Shown in pieces: positions 1-6,486 of a DNA stretch of 7,849 nt. The stretch is from Bacteroidales bacterium. Lineage in GTDB: Bacteria; Bacteroidota; Bacteroidia; Bacteroidales; UBA12077. The notes beneath the pieces are model-generated. The model saw only the letters and a list, made by a program, of their open reading frames with translations. It was not told the DNA's origin and searched no databases. The stretch is taken from NCBI GenBank assembly GCA_030635365.1, contig DAOVYZ010000154.1, forward strand, positions 1-7,849, given 5' to 3'. Position numbers and translations under genes: made by a program. The stretch's first letter is position 1. Each line of letters begins with the position of its first letter.

Positions 1-869
1 CGAAAATTTCAATCATTACATTTGCTCCATCTTCAAAATAATTTCGGTGCATAACTGCATTTATTACTGCTTCGCGTAGTGCCACTTCCGGTATTTCAAG
101 AATATCCTGTCTTTGTATGCTTTCAATTTTATAGCTTACATTCAGGTGTTTTGTTAAAAATATAATCGATTCATTAATAGTATTGATAAAATCGGTATTA
201 ATGTCTTTCCTGTCGAGAATATTTATTTTCTCCGTTCCCTTGTATAAAACACAGGTAACGATACACTGATTAATATAGTCGCCTGGTTTTTCTGTAAAAA
301 ACAAAATCCCTGCATTATTTAAACAAAAAATATTTTCATTAAGCACACCAAGATTTTTTAAAATATCTTCATCTTCCATAATTTGTGGAATACCCGCAAT
401 TTTAAGAAAGGTTCGCAACAATGCGGGACTATATGCTTTTTTATAATTGATTTTAATTTTAGATTGTTCATCAAATTTTATTCTGCCTTCTTGCTGCAAA
501 AAATCAACAATCTGGTTTGTATTCATCTTTTGTGTGCTGGTACCATTTCGTATGAAAAATCCTTTATTACAGCGATAAGGTTTCTCATTACCTTCGGGAA
601 TATGAATAATTAAAATATTTTGAAAAGTTTCAATATTGATATTAACAGATGGGTCACAATCTCTGGCAATGGTTTGAATTCTCGATTTTAAATCATTATT
701 AATTGTAATTCCTTTAGGTTTGCAGTCATCATCAATACCAATAAAAATTCTTCCGCCCGAAGAGTTTGCAAATGCAACCATTTCTTTGGCTAAATCGGAA
801 TTAACATTTTCTTTAAATTCAAGATAATAACCTTCTCTTTCATATGGTGTCTAATTCAGCTTGTGTCAT
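1..869 (-). CDS. AlbA_2 (Schlafen-like) ATP-binding protein, cut by left edge, frameshifted near the start
   Basis: Translating the minus strand from 841 down to base 2 gives 280 open codons with no stop. The first part is an AlbA_2 (Schlafen-type, often labelled RecG-like) domain: YYLEFKENV, then AKEMVAFANSSGGRIFIGID, then FFIRNGTSTQKM closing the domain. The last part is the start of an HATPase_c_4 domain, with the ATP/Mg N-box in REAVINAVMHRNY (about codons 257-269). Family members run roughly 400-480 residues, so the C-terminal third lies beyond the window. The natural N-terminus appears to be the ATG at 869-867 (MTQAELDTI), but that frame stops at TGA 842-840, and the main frame has a TAG at 853-851. 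The first ATG inside the main frame is at 781-779, which would remove the EFKE part of the domain. So there is a 1-nt insertion or 2-nt loss near 840-848, either a real pseudogene lesion or a sequence error. Family function is not well defined; nucleic-acid-linked regulation or defence roles are proposed. Family call is strong, intactness uncertain. Confidence 0.82.
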
Positions 870-898
870 TTGTTTGGTAGTTTTTTATAACTGTTTTT

Positions 899-930
899 CA
901 AAGATATTCTAAAACTTTCAGATAGCACAA
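899..930 (-). promoter_or_regulatory. Bacteroidota-type promoter for the AlbA_2 gene
   Basis: Read on the minus strand, TATCTTTG (906-899) matches the Bacteroidota -7 consensus TAnnTTTG exactly. A TTG (930-928) lies 21 bp upstream, fitting the TTG -33 element. The predicted transcript would start near 893, giving a leader of about 25 nt before the ATG at 869. This placement supports 869 as the ancestral start codon, upstream of the frameshift. Motif match only. Confidence 0.6.
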
Positions 931-970
931 TTTTAATTTAGATCCATGTTAATAATAAATTAAAAACATA

Positions 971-1003
971 TTTCGTATATTATTTTGAAAAACCGTATTT
1001 TTA
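971..1003 (+). promoter_or_regulatory. Possible promoter of the transketolase cluster
   Basis: TATTTTTA (996-1003) matches the -7 consensus TAnnTTTG at all fixed positions but the last. TTTCG (971-975), a weak -33 element, lies 20 bp upstream. It would give a leader of about 50 nt before the ATG at 1060. The rest of the 870-1059 intergenic region is AT-rich and shows no other convincing plus-strand match; a nearby TATTTTG has the wrong internal spacing. The site is weak. Confidence 0.3.
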
Positions 1004-1059
1004 CACCTTATTTTTAATCAATTTTCTGAACTTAATAATAAATCATATTTAATTGTCAA

Positions 1060-1905
1060 ATGTCTGATATTCAAAACTTAAAACAAATAGCATCGCAAGT
1101 ACGCAGGGATATTGTAAGAATGGTTCATGCTCAAAATTCGGGGCATCCAGGGGGATCGTTAGGTTGTACTGATTTTCTTACAGCACTTTATTTTGAAATA
1201 ATGGAGCATGATCCAGAAGATTTTAAAATGGATGGTAATGACCAGGATTTGTTTTTTTTATCAAACGGGCATATTTCACCATTGTGGTATAGTATATTGG
1301 CTCGATCAGGATATTTTAGTATTTCTGAGTTGTCAACATTTAGAAAAATAAATTCGAGATTACAGGGGCATCCTACAACTAAAGAAGGATTGCCGGGGAT
1401 TCGTATTGCATCAGGTTCTTTGGGGCAGGGATTATCAGTAGCATGTGGAGCAGCAATTACAAAAAAAATAAACAATGATTCTAAATTGGTTTATTCGCTT
1501 CATGGTGATGGTGAATTACAAGAAGGGCAAATTTGGGAAGCGGCTTTATTTGCAACTCATCATAAAATTGATAATTTAATCGCAACAGTTGATTATAATG
1601 GGAAGCAAATTGATGGGCCTGTTGAGGATGTAATTACTTTAGGTAATTTAAAAGCAAAATGGGAAAGCTTTGGTTGGGAAACACTTGAAATGAATGGTAA
1701 CGACATGAACGATGTTGTGAAAACACTCGGTCAAGCAAAGACTTATACAGGAAAGGGTAAGCCAGTTATAATTCTTATGAAAACTGAAATGGGAATGGGA
1801 GTGGATTACATGATGGGAACACATAAATGGCATGGTGTTGCGCCTAATGATGAACAGTTGGAACTTGCTCTTGACCAATTGGAAGAATCTTTAGGAGATT
1901 ATTAG
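1060..1905 (+). CDS. Transketolase, N-terminal subunit (split enzyme)
   Basis: A 281-residue protein equal to the N-terminal pyrophosphate-binding (PP) half of transketolase, acting in the cytosol in the non-oxidative pentose phosphate pathway. Family landmarks are in order: GHPGGS (28-33), SNGH (68-71), ASGSLGQGLS (117-126), then the ThDP/Mg motif, which starts with GDGELQEGQIWEAA (149-162) and ends with VDYNGKQIDG (177-186, metal-ligand N180), and HKWHGVAPN (255-263). The sequence stops where the pyrimidine-binding half begins in full-length enzymes, and that half is encoded separately at 3780-4733. Two-gene transketolases are known in archaea and many bacteria, so this is not a truncation. 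The ATG start gives the expected N-terminus. It is the first gene of a cluster, 36 bp before the MGS-like gene. A non-pentose thiamine-dependent transferase is possible but less likely. Confidence 0.93.
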   Translation: MSDIQNLKQIASQVRRDIVRMVHAQNSGHPGGSLGCTDFLTALYFEIMEHDPEDFKMDGNDQDLFFLSNGHISPLWYSILARSGYFSISELSTFRKINSRLQGHPTTKEGLPGIRIASGSLGQGLSVACGAAITKKINNDSKLVYSLHGDGELQEGQIWEAALFATHHKIDNLIATVDYNGKQIDGPVEDVITLGNLKAKWESFGWETLEMNGNDMNDVVKTLGQAKTYTGKGKPVIILMKTEMGMGVDYMMGTHKWHGVAPNDEQLELALDQLEESLGDY

Positions 1906-1919
1906 AACTTATATATTTG
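1890..1919 (+). promoter_or_regulatory. Possible internal promoter before the MGS-like gene
   Basis: TATATTTG (1912-1919) matches TAnnTTTG exactly and sits in the short gap after the first transketolase half. TTTAG (1890-1894), 17 bp upstream, is a weak -33 element inside the end of the preceding gene. Transcription would begin near 1925, about 17 nt before the ATG at 1942. It could let the MGS-like, vWA and C-terminal transketolase genes be transcribed apart from the first half. In AT-rich DNA such matches also arise by chance. Confidence 0.4.
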
Positions 1920-1941
1920 GATAATATTAAATATTGAGCTT

Positions 1942-2343
1942 ATGAAAAATATTGTATTAATAGCTCATGATGTGAAAAAACCAGAATTGGTTAAATTTAT
2001 TAATGAGCATAAAGAATGGATTGTTGGTGTAAATTTGATTGCTACAGGGAGAACTGCCGAATACATTGAATCTCAAGGAATTGATGTGAAGCATTTAAGT
2101 CCTGGGAAATCGGGTGGGTACAATGAGATTACAGAACGAATTAAACTTAAGGAAATTGATATAGTAATATTCCTTCGCGATCCATTAATAAAGCAGGGGC
2201 ATCATGAAGATATTCAGGACTTATTAGAGGCTTGTAACATGCATAATATTCCACTATCAACAAATTATGCAAGTGCAGAACTACTTATTCTTGGATATAT
2301 TAAGAAAGAAGATTATGAACGCAGAAAATCAATGGATGAATAG
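1942..2343 (+). CDS. Methylglyoxal synthase-like protein, catalytic Asp apparently replaced by Tyr
   Basis: A 133-residue protein with the MGS-like fold. True methylglyoxal synthase (MgsA, about 130-150 residues) converts DHAP to methylglyoxal and phosphate. Conserved here are the N-terminal strand and IALIAHD-like motif (IVLIAHD, H9 and D10), the phosphate loop ATGRT (34-38), IFLRDPL (76-82, D80), H87 and D90, and NIPLSTN (102-108). By comparison with the remembered E. coli and B. subtilis proteins, H9, D80, H87 and D90 correspond to E. coli H19, D91, H98 and D101. The motif SGPxGGDQQ, which carries the catalytic base D71, reads SPGKSGGYNE (53-62), with one extra residue and Tyr at position 60. 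The protein may therefore be inactive as a synthase, or a ligand-binding relative like the MGS domains of CarB and PurH. It lies 33 bp before the vWA gene, between two transketolase halves. Fold call strong, activity doubtful. Confidence 0.85.
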   Translation: MKNIVLIAHDVKKPELVKFINEHKEWIVGVNLIATGRTAEYIESQGIDVKHLSPGKSGGYNEITERIKLKEIDIVIFLRDPLIKQGHHEDIQDLLEACNMHNIPLSTNYASAELLILGYIKKEDYERRKSMDE

Positions 2344-2376
2344 GGAAATTAGTTTTATCTATTATATTAAGCTAAT

Positions 2377-3771
2377 ATGAAATTACAGTTGCATATATAT
2401 ATCAGGCATCTTTTAGTCCTAATATTAATTATTTCATTTAATACTCAGTATAACTGGGCTCAAAAATCAAATCCTGTACCACCTACATCTCGTATTCTTT
2501 TTGTTTTTGATGCTTCGCAAAGTATGTATGGAACATGGGAAAGTGATAAAAAAATTAATATTGCACGAAAATATCTTATCAATATTATTGATAGCCTTGA
2601 ACAGCTAAGTAATATTCAAATGGCTCTTAGGGTTTATGGACACCAAAGCCCTGTACCACCGCAAGATTGCAGTGATACTAAGCTGGAAGTACCTTTTAAG
2701 GCCGGTAATGCCAGTGAAATCAGGCAGAAATTGAGATATCTGATTCCTAAAGGAACAACACCAATTGCAGGCTCATTGGAATTAGCAGCAAATGATTTTC
2801 CTAAATGTGATAATTGTCGAAATATTATAATTCTTATTACGGATGGTGTTGAAGCATGCGATGGTGATCCTTGCAAGGTTGCTTTGAACCTCCAGAAAAA
2901 TGGTATTGCGTTGAAACCATTTGTTATTGGTATAGGCATTGATCCTAATTTTGAGAATACATTCGAATGCGTTGGCCATTTCTATAACACACCGAATGAA
3001 GTGAAATTCCAAGAGGTGCTTGACGTAGTTATTTCCAGAGCCTTAAATTCGACAACAGCACAAGTCAATTTGCTTGATATAAATGGAAGTCCAACCGAAA
3101 CAAATGTAAATATGACGTTTTTTGATCATGTGTCAGGAAAAGTATTATATAATTTTGTGCATACAATAAATTATATGGGAAACCCGGATACCCTTATTAT
3201 CGACCCATTATTAACTTATGATTTAGTTGTTCATACTTTGCCGGCAGTAAAAAAAGAGAATATTATTATAACAGAGGGTAAACACAATATGATTGGTGTA
3301 AATGCACCCCAGGGTTATATGAGTATTTCTTGCCCCGGTAGTTCTTTGCATAATGATCTAAATATTATTGTGCGTAAAGATGGAAAGTCACAAACATTAA
3401 ATATACAGGAAAATGGATCAACTGAAAAATATCTGGTAGGGGAGTATGATCTGGAAATTCTTACTATTCCAAGAATATTTGTTGAAAATGTAAAAGTGGA
3501 GCAAAGTATAACAACAAAAATTAAAATCCCACGTCCGGGCATTGCCAATTTTTCTCTGGCATCAAGTGGTTATGGGAGTATTTATGTAGAAACATCTGAT
3601 ACACTTAAGTGGATTTATAACCTGGATCAGAAAATATTGAGACAAAATATAATAATGCAACCCGGTACATACAGGGCAGTTTATAGATCAAAAAACATAA
3701 AACAAGCTATATATACAAAAACAAAAAGATTTACTATAAAATCTGGTTCATCAGAAAAAATAATACTTTAA
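2377..3771 (+). CDS. Exported von Willebrand factor A (vWA) domain protein
   Basis: A 464-residue protein with a signal peptide: MKLQLHIYIRHLL, a hydrophobic core, and likely cleavage after NWA near residue 28. No lipobox cysteine is visible, so it is probably periplasmic or exported rather than a lipoprotein. Residues 39-225 form a vWA domain with an intact MIDAS metal site: DASQS (D45, S47, S49), a Thr in GTTPIAGS (126-133) and TDG (155-157, D156). The motifs YGH, TPIAGSLELAA and TDGVEACDGDPC, with cysteines C98, C144, C147, C161, C166 and C198, match the group often labelled Ca-activated chloride channel family; that name does not prove a channel. Residues 226-464 are beta-rich, with three related segments near 280-316, 357-394 and 431-464, each starting TYD/EYD/TYR and resembling PEGA-type surface repeats. 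It sits between the MGS-like gene and the second transketolase half, 8 bp before the latter. Ligand and partner are unknown. Confidence 0.85.
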   Translation: MKLQLHIYIRHLLVLILIISFNTQYNWAQKSNPVPPTSRILFVFDASQSMYGTWESDKKINIARKYLINIIDSLEQLSNIQMALRVYGHQSPVPPQDCSDTKLEVPFKAGNASEIRQKLRYLIPKGTTPIAGSLELAANDFPKCDNCRNIIILITDGVEACDGDPCKVALNLQKNGIALKPFVIGIGIDPNFENTFECVGHFYNTPNEVKFQEVLDVVISRALNSTTAQVNLLDINGSPTETNVNMTFFDHVSGKVLYNFVHTINYMGNPDTLIIDPLLTYDLVVHTLPAVKKENIIITEGKHNMIGVNAPQGYMSISCPGSSLHNDLNIIVRKDGKSQTLNIQENGSTEKYLVGEYDLEILTIPRIFVENVKVEQSITTKIKIPRPGIANFSLASSGYGSIYVETSDTLKWIYNLDQKILRQNIIMQPGTYRAVYRSKNIKQAIYTKTKRFTIKSGSSEKIIL

Positions 3772-3779
3772 CTTAAAAC

Positions 3780-4733
3780 ATGAAAAAGCACGAATATAAA
3801 GAGAAGAAAGATACAAGATCAGGATTTGGAGATGGACTATATGAACTTGGGAAAAAGAACAAGAATGTGGTTGCTTTATGTGCTGATTTGACGGGATCAT
3901 TAAAGATGAATCAATTTGCAGATGAATTTCCAGAGAGATTTATACAATGTGGTATTGCGGAGGCAAATATGATTGGCGTTGCCGCAGGGTTAACAGTAGG
4001 AGGGAAAATACCTTTTGCAGGTACATTTGCGAATTTTGCAACTGGGCGAGTATATGATCAAATCAGGCAATCTGTAGCATACTCAGAAAAAAATGTTAAG
4101 ATATGTGCTTCGCATGCCGGAATAACATTGGGCGAAGATGGGGCTACACATCAAATTATGGAAGATATAGGGTTAATGAAAATGCTTCCGGGAATGGTAG
4201 TTATTAATCCTTGTGATTATAATCAAACCAAAGCAGCAACAATTGCAGTGGCTAATTATACGGGGCCTGTTTATCTTCGTTTTGGAAGGCCGAAAGTACC
4301 TAATTTTACTCCGGAACATCAAAACTTTGAAATAGGGAAAGCAGTTATTCTTAATGAAGGTACTGATGTAACTATCTTGGCTACGGGACATTTGGTTTGG
4401 AAAGCCATTGAAGCAGGAGAAATATTAGAACAAAAAGGAATATTTTCAGAAATAATAAATATTCATACTATTAAACCTTTAGATGAGGAGGCAGTCTTAT
4501 CATCTGTTGCTAAAACGAAAGCGGTTGTAACAGCTGAAGAACATCTTCTTAATGGGGGTTTAGGTGATTCGGTTGCCCAATTGTTAGGACGAAAACTTCC
4601 AACACCAATTGAAATGGTTGCGGTGAATGATAAGTTTGGAGAAAGTGGTAAACCTGAAGAGTTGCTTACAAAGTACGGTATCGATACCGATGATATAGTT
4701 TCTGCTGTGGATTTAGTACTAAAGAGGAAATAA
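3780..4733 (+). CDS. Transketolase, C-terminal subunit (split enzyme)
   Basis: A 317-residue protein equal to the pyrimidine-binding (PYR) and C-terminal domains of transketolase, the partner of the subunit encoded at 1060-1905. Landmarks: ADLTGS (35-40), [16 protein letters not shown] (56-71) with E61 as the glutamate that activates the ThDP aminopyrimidine, [14 protein letters not shown] (84-97), [15 protein letters not shown] (111-125), [10 protein letters not shown] (165-174) and the C-terminal-domain motif [12 protein letters not shown] (253-264). It has no PP domain, so it needs the first subunit to form the active site at the interface. The ATG lies 8 bp after the vWA stop, which suggests co-transcription with that gene. 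DXS and pyruvate dehydrogenase E1-beta share the fold, but the strong match to the transketolase N-terminal half encoded nearby favours transketolase. Confidence 0.93.
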   Translation: MKKHEYKEKKDTRSGFGDGLYELGKKNKNVVALCADLTGSLKMNQFADEFPERFIQCGIAEANMIGVAAGLTVGGKIPFAGTFANFATGRVYDQIRQSVAYSEKNVKICASHAGITLGEDGATHQIMEDIGLMKMLPGMVVINPCDYNQTKAATIAVANYTGPVYLRFGRPKVPNFTPEHQNFEIGKAVILNEGTDVTILATGHLVWKAIEAGEILEQKGIFSEIINIHTIKPLDEEAVLSSVAKTKAVVTAEEHLLNGGLGDSVAQLLGRKLPTPIEMVAVNDKFGESGKPEELLTKYGIDTDDIVSAVDLVLKRK

Positions 4734-4743
4734 ATTATCTTTG
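4712..4743 (+). promoter_or_regulatory. Promoter of the sigma factor trio
   Basis: TATCTTTG (4736-4743) is a perfect TAnnTTTG -7 element starting two bases after the transketolase stop codon (4731-4733). TTTAG (4712-4716) is a weak -33 element, ending 19 bp upstream. The start of transcription would be near 4750, leaving a leader of about 32 nt before the ATG at 4782. This separates the sigma factor trio from the transketolase cluster. The same TATCTTTG occurs in the minus promoter at 899-906. Confidence 0.55.
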
Positions 4744-4781
4744 TATTGGGTTTAATTTAGCATTTTTTTCTTTGTTATATC

Positions 4782-5330
4782 ATGTCAGATTATAACGATA
4801 AGGAGTTATTAGCACTCTTTAAGGACGTAGAAAAACGGAATTATGCTTTTAACTTAATTGTTAGAAAGTATCAGGAGAAGTTATATTGGCATATTAGGAA
4901 AATAGTTATTAAGCATGATGATGCCGATGATATTTTACAAAATACTTTTATTAAAGTATGGAAAGGATTAGATAGGTTTAGAGAAGATTCAAAATTATAT
5001 ACATGGTTGTATAGAATAGCAACAAATGAATCTTTAACTTATTTAAAACAACAAAAAACAAAATATTTAATGCCAATTGTGGATTATGAGAATCACTTAA
5101 AAGAAACACTTGAAAGTGATGAGTATTTTAATGGGGATGAAATACAACGTAGACTGCATAAGGCAATTTTGGGACTGCCGGAAAAACAGAGAATAGTTTT
5201 TAACTTGAAGTATTTTGAGGAAATGAAGTATGAAGAAATGGCAGAGGTATTAAAAACTTCAGTCGGTGCATTAAAGGCATCATATCATCACGCGGTTAAG
5301 AAAATAGAGAATTATTTTAGTGAGGATTAA
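4782..5330 (+). CDS. RNA polymerase sigma factor, sigma-70 family, ECF-like
   Basis: A 182-residue sigma factor with only regions 2 and 4, as in the ECF group. Region 2 covers about residues 20-90: AFNLIVRKYQEKLY, then DDADDILQNTFIKVWKGLDR, then the -10-recognition segment around LYTWLYRIATNESLTYLK. A variable linker (91-122) is followed by region 4 (123-177), with LPEKQRIVFNLKYFEEM and the helix-turn-helix YEEMAEVLKTSVGALKASYH (150-169), which would read the -35-like element. Length and motif order are normal. It directs RNA polymerase to a special gene set, probably in response to an envelope signal, because the two following genes encode a membrane protein and a secreted protein. It has its own promoter, and autoregulation is possible but not shown. 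Confidence 0.93.
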   Translation: MSDYNDKELLALFKDVEKRNYAFNLIVRKYQEKLYWHIRKIVIKHDDADDILQNTFIKVWKGLDRFREDSKLYTWLYRIATNESLTYLKQQKTKYLMPIVDYENHLKETLESDEYFNGDEIQRRLHKAILGLPEKQRIVFNLKYFEEMKYEEMAEVLKTSVGALKASYHHAVKKIENYFSED

Positions 5331-5385
5331 ACTATTAGGTTATAAAAAAGTCAAAAATACAGGGAATACAAAATGGGGAAACATT

Positions 5386-5835
5386 ATGATGAATAATATT
5401 GATGAAAAATTGAAAAAATTACAGAAAAATAGAAAAAATCCATTTTTAATACCGAATGGATATTTTGAAGACTTTCCATCGAAACTTCAGGAAAGGATTC
5501 TTTCTGAAAATAAGGAGTACACTTGGGTGTTGAGGTTATTCCAATATGTAAAACCTCAATTTGCTTTAGGTTTTATGATTGTTGTTTTTGCTGTTGTAGC
5601 TATTACAACAACAAATCTTATTCTAAACACTAGAGCTGAATCTGGTGTGAATCTGGAATATTATACAAGAATTAGAGAAGTTGATCCTTCTGAGTATACT
5701 GAACAGCAAATTATTGATATTTTACTCGAGGATGAGAAAAAAATTGAGGAAAAGAAAGAAGAGGAATCAAACCACTATATTTATTATTTGGTTAAGGAGG
5801 ATATTGATTATGGGACTCTAATTGATGAATTATAA
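5386..5835 (+). CDS. Small single-pass membrane protein, probable anti-sigma factor
   Basis: A 149-residue protein from the ATG at 5386. The cytosolic N-terminal part (1-58) has DEKLKKLQKNRKNPFLIPNG followed by YFEDFPSKLQERI, a pattern (NPF, then PxGYF) found in Bacteroidota proteins encoded next to ECF sigma factors. One membrane helix follows (about 59-80). The periplasmic tail is acidic and helical, with a Lys/Glu-rich stretch around DEKKIEEKKEEE. No zinc-finger anti-sigma motif (HxxxCxxC) is visible. A GTG at 5320 opens the same frame 22 codons earlier and overlaps the sigma gene; I prefer the ATG because GGGGAA lies just upstream and related proteins seem to start just before this motif. 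Anti-sigma function is inferred from position and topology, not from a recognised domain. Confidence 0.75.
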   Translation: MMNNIDEKLKKLQKNRKNPFLIPNGYFEDFPSKLQERILSENKEYTWVLRLFQYVKPQFALGFMIVVFAVVAITTTNLILNTRAESGVNLEYYTRIREVDPSEYTEQQIIDILLEDEKKIEEKKEEESNHYIYYLVKEDIDYGTLIDEL

Positions 5836-5845
5836 AAACAATACA

Positions 5846-6316
5846 ATGCAACATATAAAATTTATTATTACGCTGGTAATTCTGGTAGTATTTACGTTCA
5901 ATGTAGATGCTCAGGAAGAACAAACAAAAAAAGATAAAGAGCAAGAACTGAAATTGCAAAGGATTGCTTTTTTTACAAGTAAAATTGGATTAACATCTGA
6001 AGAAGCTCAGGTTTTTTGGCCTATTTATAATAGTTATTGGGAAACTAAAGATAGAATAATAGCTGAACGTAAGGATAAAATGACGTATTTTGCTGATAAT
6101 AATAAGTTAATGAGTAATGAGGAGATGATAAAATATGCCGATCAGTACATCCAATATGAAATGCGTTTAGCAGAATTAATTAACGAATACCATATTAAGT
6201 TTAAGGAGATATTACCCATTGAAAAGGTTATGAAGATTTATCTTGCCGATTACGAATTTAAAACTTACTTGTTGAAGAAAATTCGTAAAGCTGGCAAAAA
6301 TGGGGATGGGGCATAG
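5846..6316 (+). CDS. Secreted Spy/CpxP-like protein, putative sensor of the ECF sigma system
   Basis: A 156-residue exported protein with signal peptide MQHIKFIITLVILVVFTFNV and likely cleavage near DAQ (21-23). The mature part is charged and all-helical. It holds IGLTSEEAQVFWPIYNSYWE (47-66), a form of the LTxxQ motif seen in Spy, CpxP and related periplasmic proteins and in Bacteroidota proteins named sensor of ECF-type sigma factor. The family binds unfolded proteins or metals, or feeds envelope-stress signals to inner-membrane regulators. Two earlier in-frame starts exist (TTG 5822, ATG 5825), both overlapping the preceding stop codon. I chose the ATG at 5846 because it leaves a compact signal peptide and no overlap, but 5825 is quite possible. 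It is the last gene of the trio. Confidence 0.8.
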   Translation: MQHIKFIITLVILVVFTFNVDAQEEQTKKDKEQELKLQRIAFFTSKIGLTSEEAQVFWPIYNSYWETKDRIIAERKDKMTYFADNNKLMSNEEMIKYADQYIQYEMRLAELINEYHIKFKEILPIEKVMKIYLADYEFKTYLLKKIRKAGKNGDGA

Positions 6317-6486
6317 AAGAACTTTATTTTCTGTTAATTTTTATGCCTGTTATTAGGTTTTGGAGTTCCTATTAAAAAGTTTAGTAGATATCTGGCAATC
6401 TTAGAAGGTTTCTTAGGTTGGTTTTTGTTAAGTATATTTAGTGCCTTACTTATAAATCAGATATTACCGAGTTAATCAAAAATTCC
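6317..6486. other. Non-coding gap between convergent genes
   Basis: This 170-bp AT-rich stretch separates the 3' ends of the plus-strand trio and the minus-strand PD40 gene. Both transcripts should end here. I saw no hairpin strong enough to call a terminator (the best stems are 4 bp), and no ORF worth reporting. Confidence 0.6.

Noticed and set aside
383..613. Plus-strand ORF of 76 codons opposite the AlbA_2 gene
   Set aside because: It lies antisense to a region with strong AlbA_2 homology and its product has no recognisable motif or good start context.
981..986. TATTTTG as a -7 promoter element for the transketolase cluster
   Set aside because: Only one base separates TA from TTTG, while the consensus TAnnTTTG needs two.
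1188..1475. Minus-strand ORF of 95 codons inside the transketolase N-terminal gene
   Set aside because: It is antisense to conserved transketolase motifs and its protein looks like none I know.
2634..2939. Minus-strand ORF of 101 codons inside the vWA gene
   Set aside because: The plus-strand reading contains the MIDAS residues and TDG motif, so this is an antisense shadow.
5320..5385. GTG start giving a 22-codon extension of the membrane protein
   Set aside because: The extension overlaps the sigma factor stop and is Lys/Asn-rich without a motif; the ATG at 5386 with GGGGAA just upstream fits better, though coupling from the GTG cannot be excluded.
6317..6486. Rho-independent terminator between the convergent genes
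   Set aside because: Candidate stems (for example TAGG with CCTA) are only 4 bp long and not followed by a clear T run.
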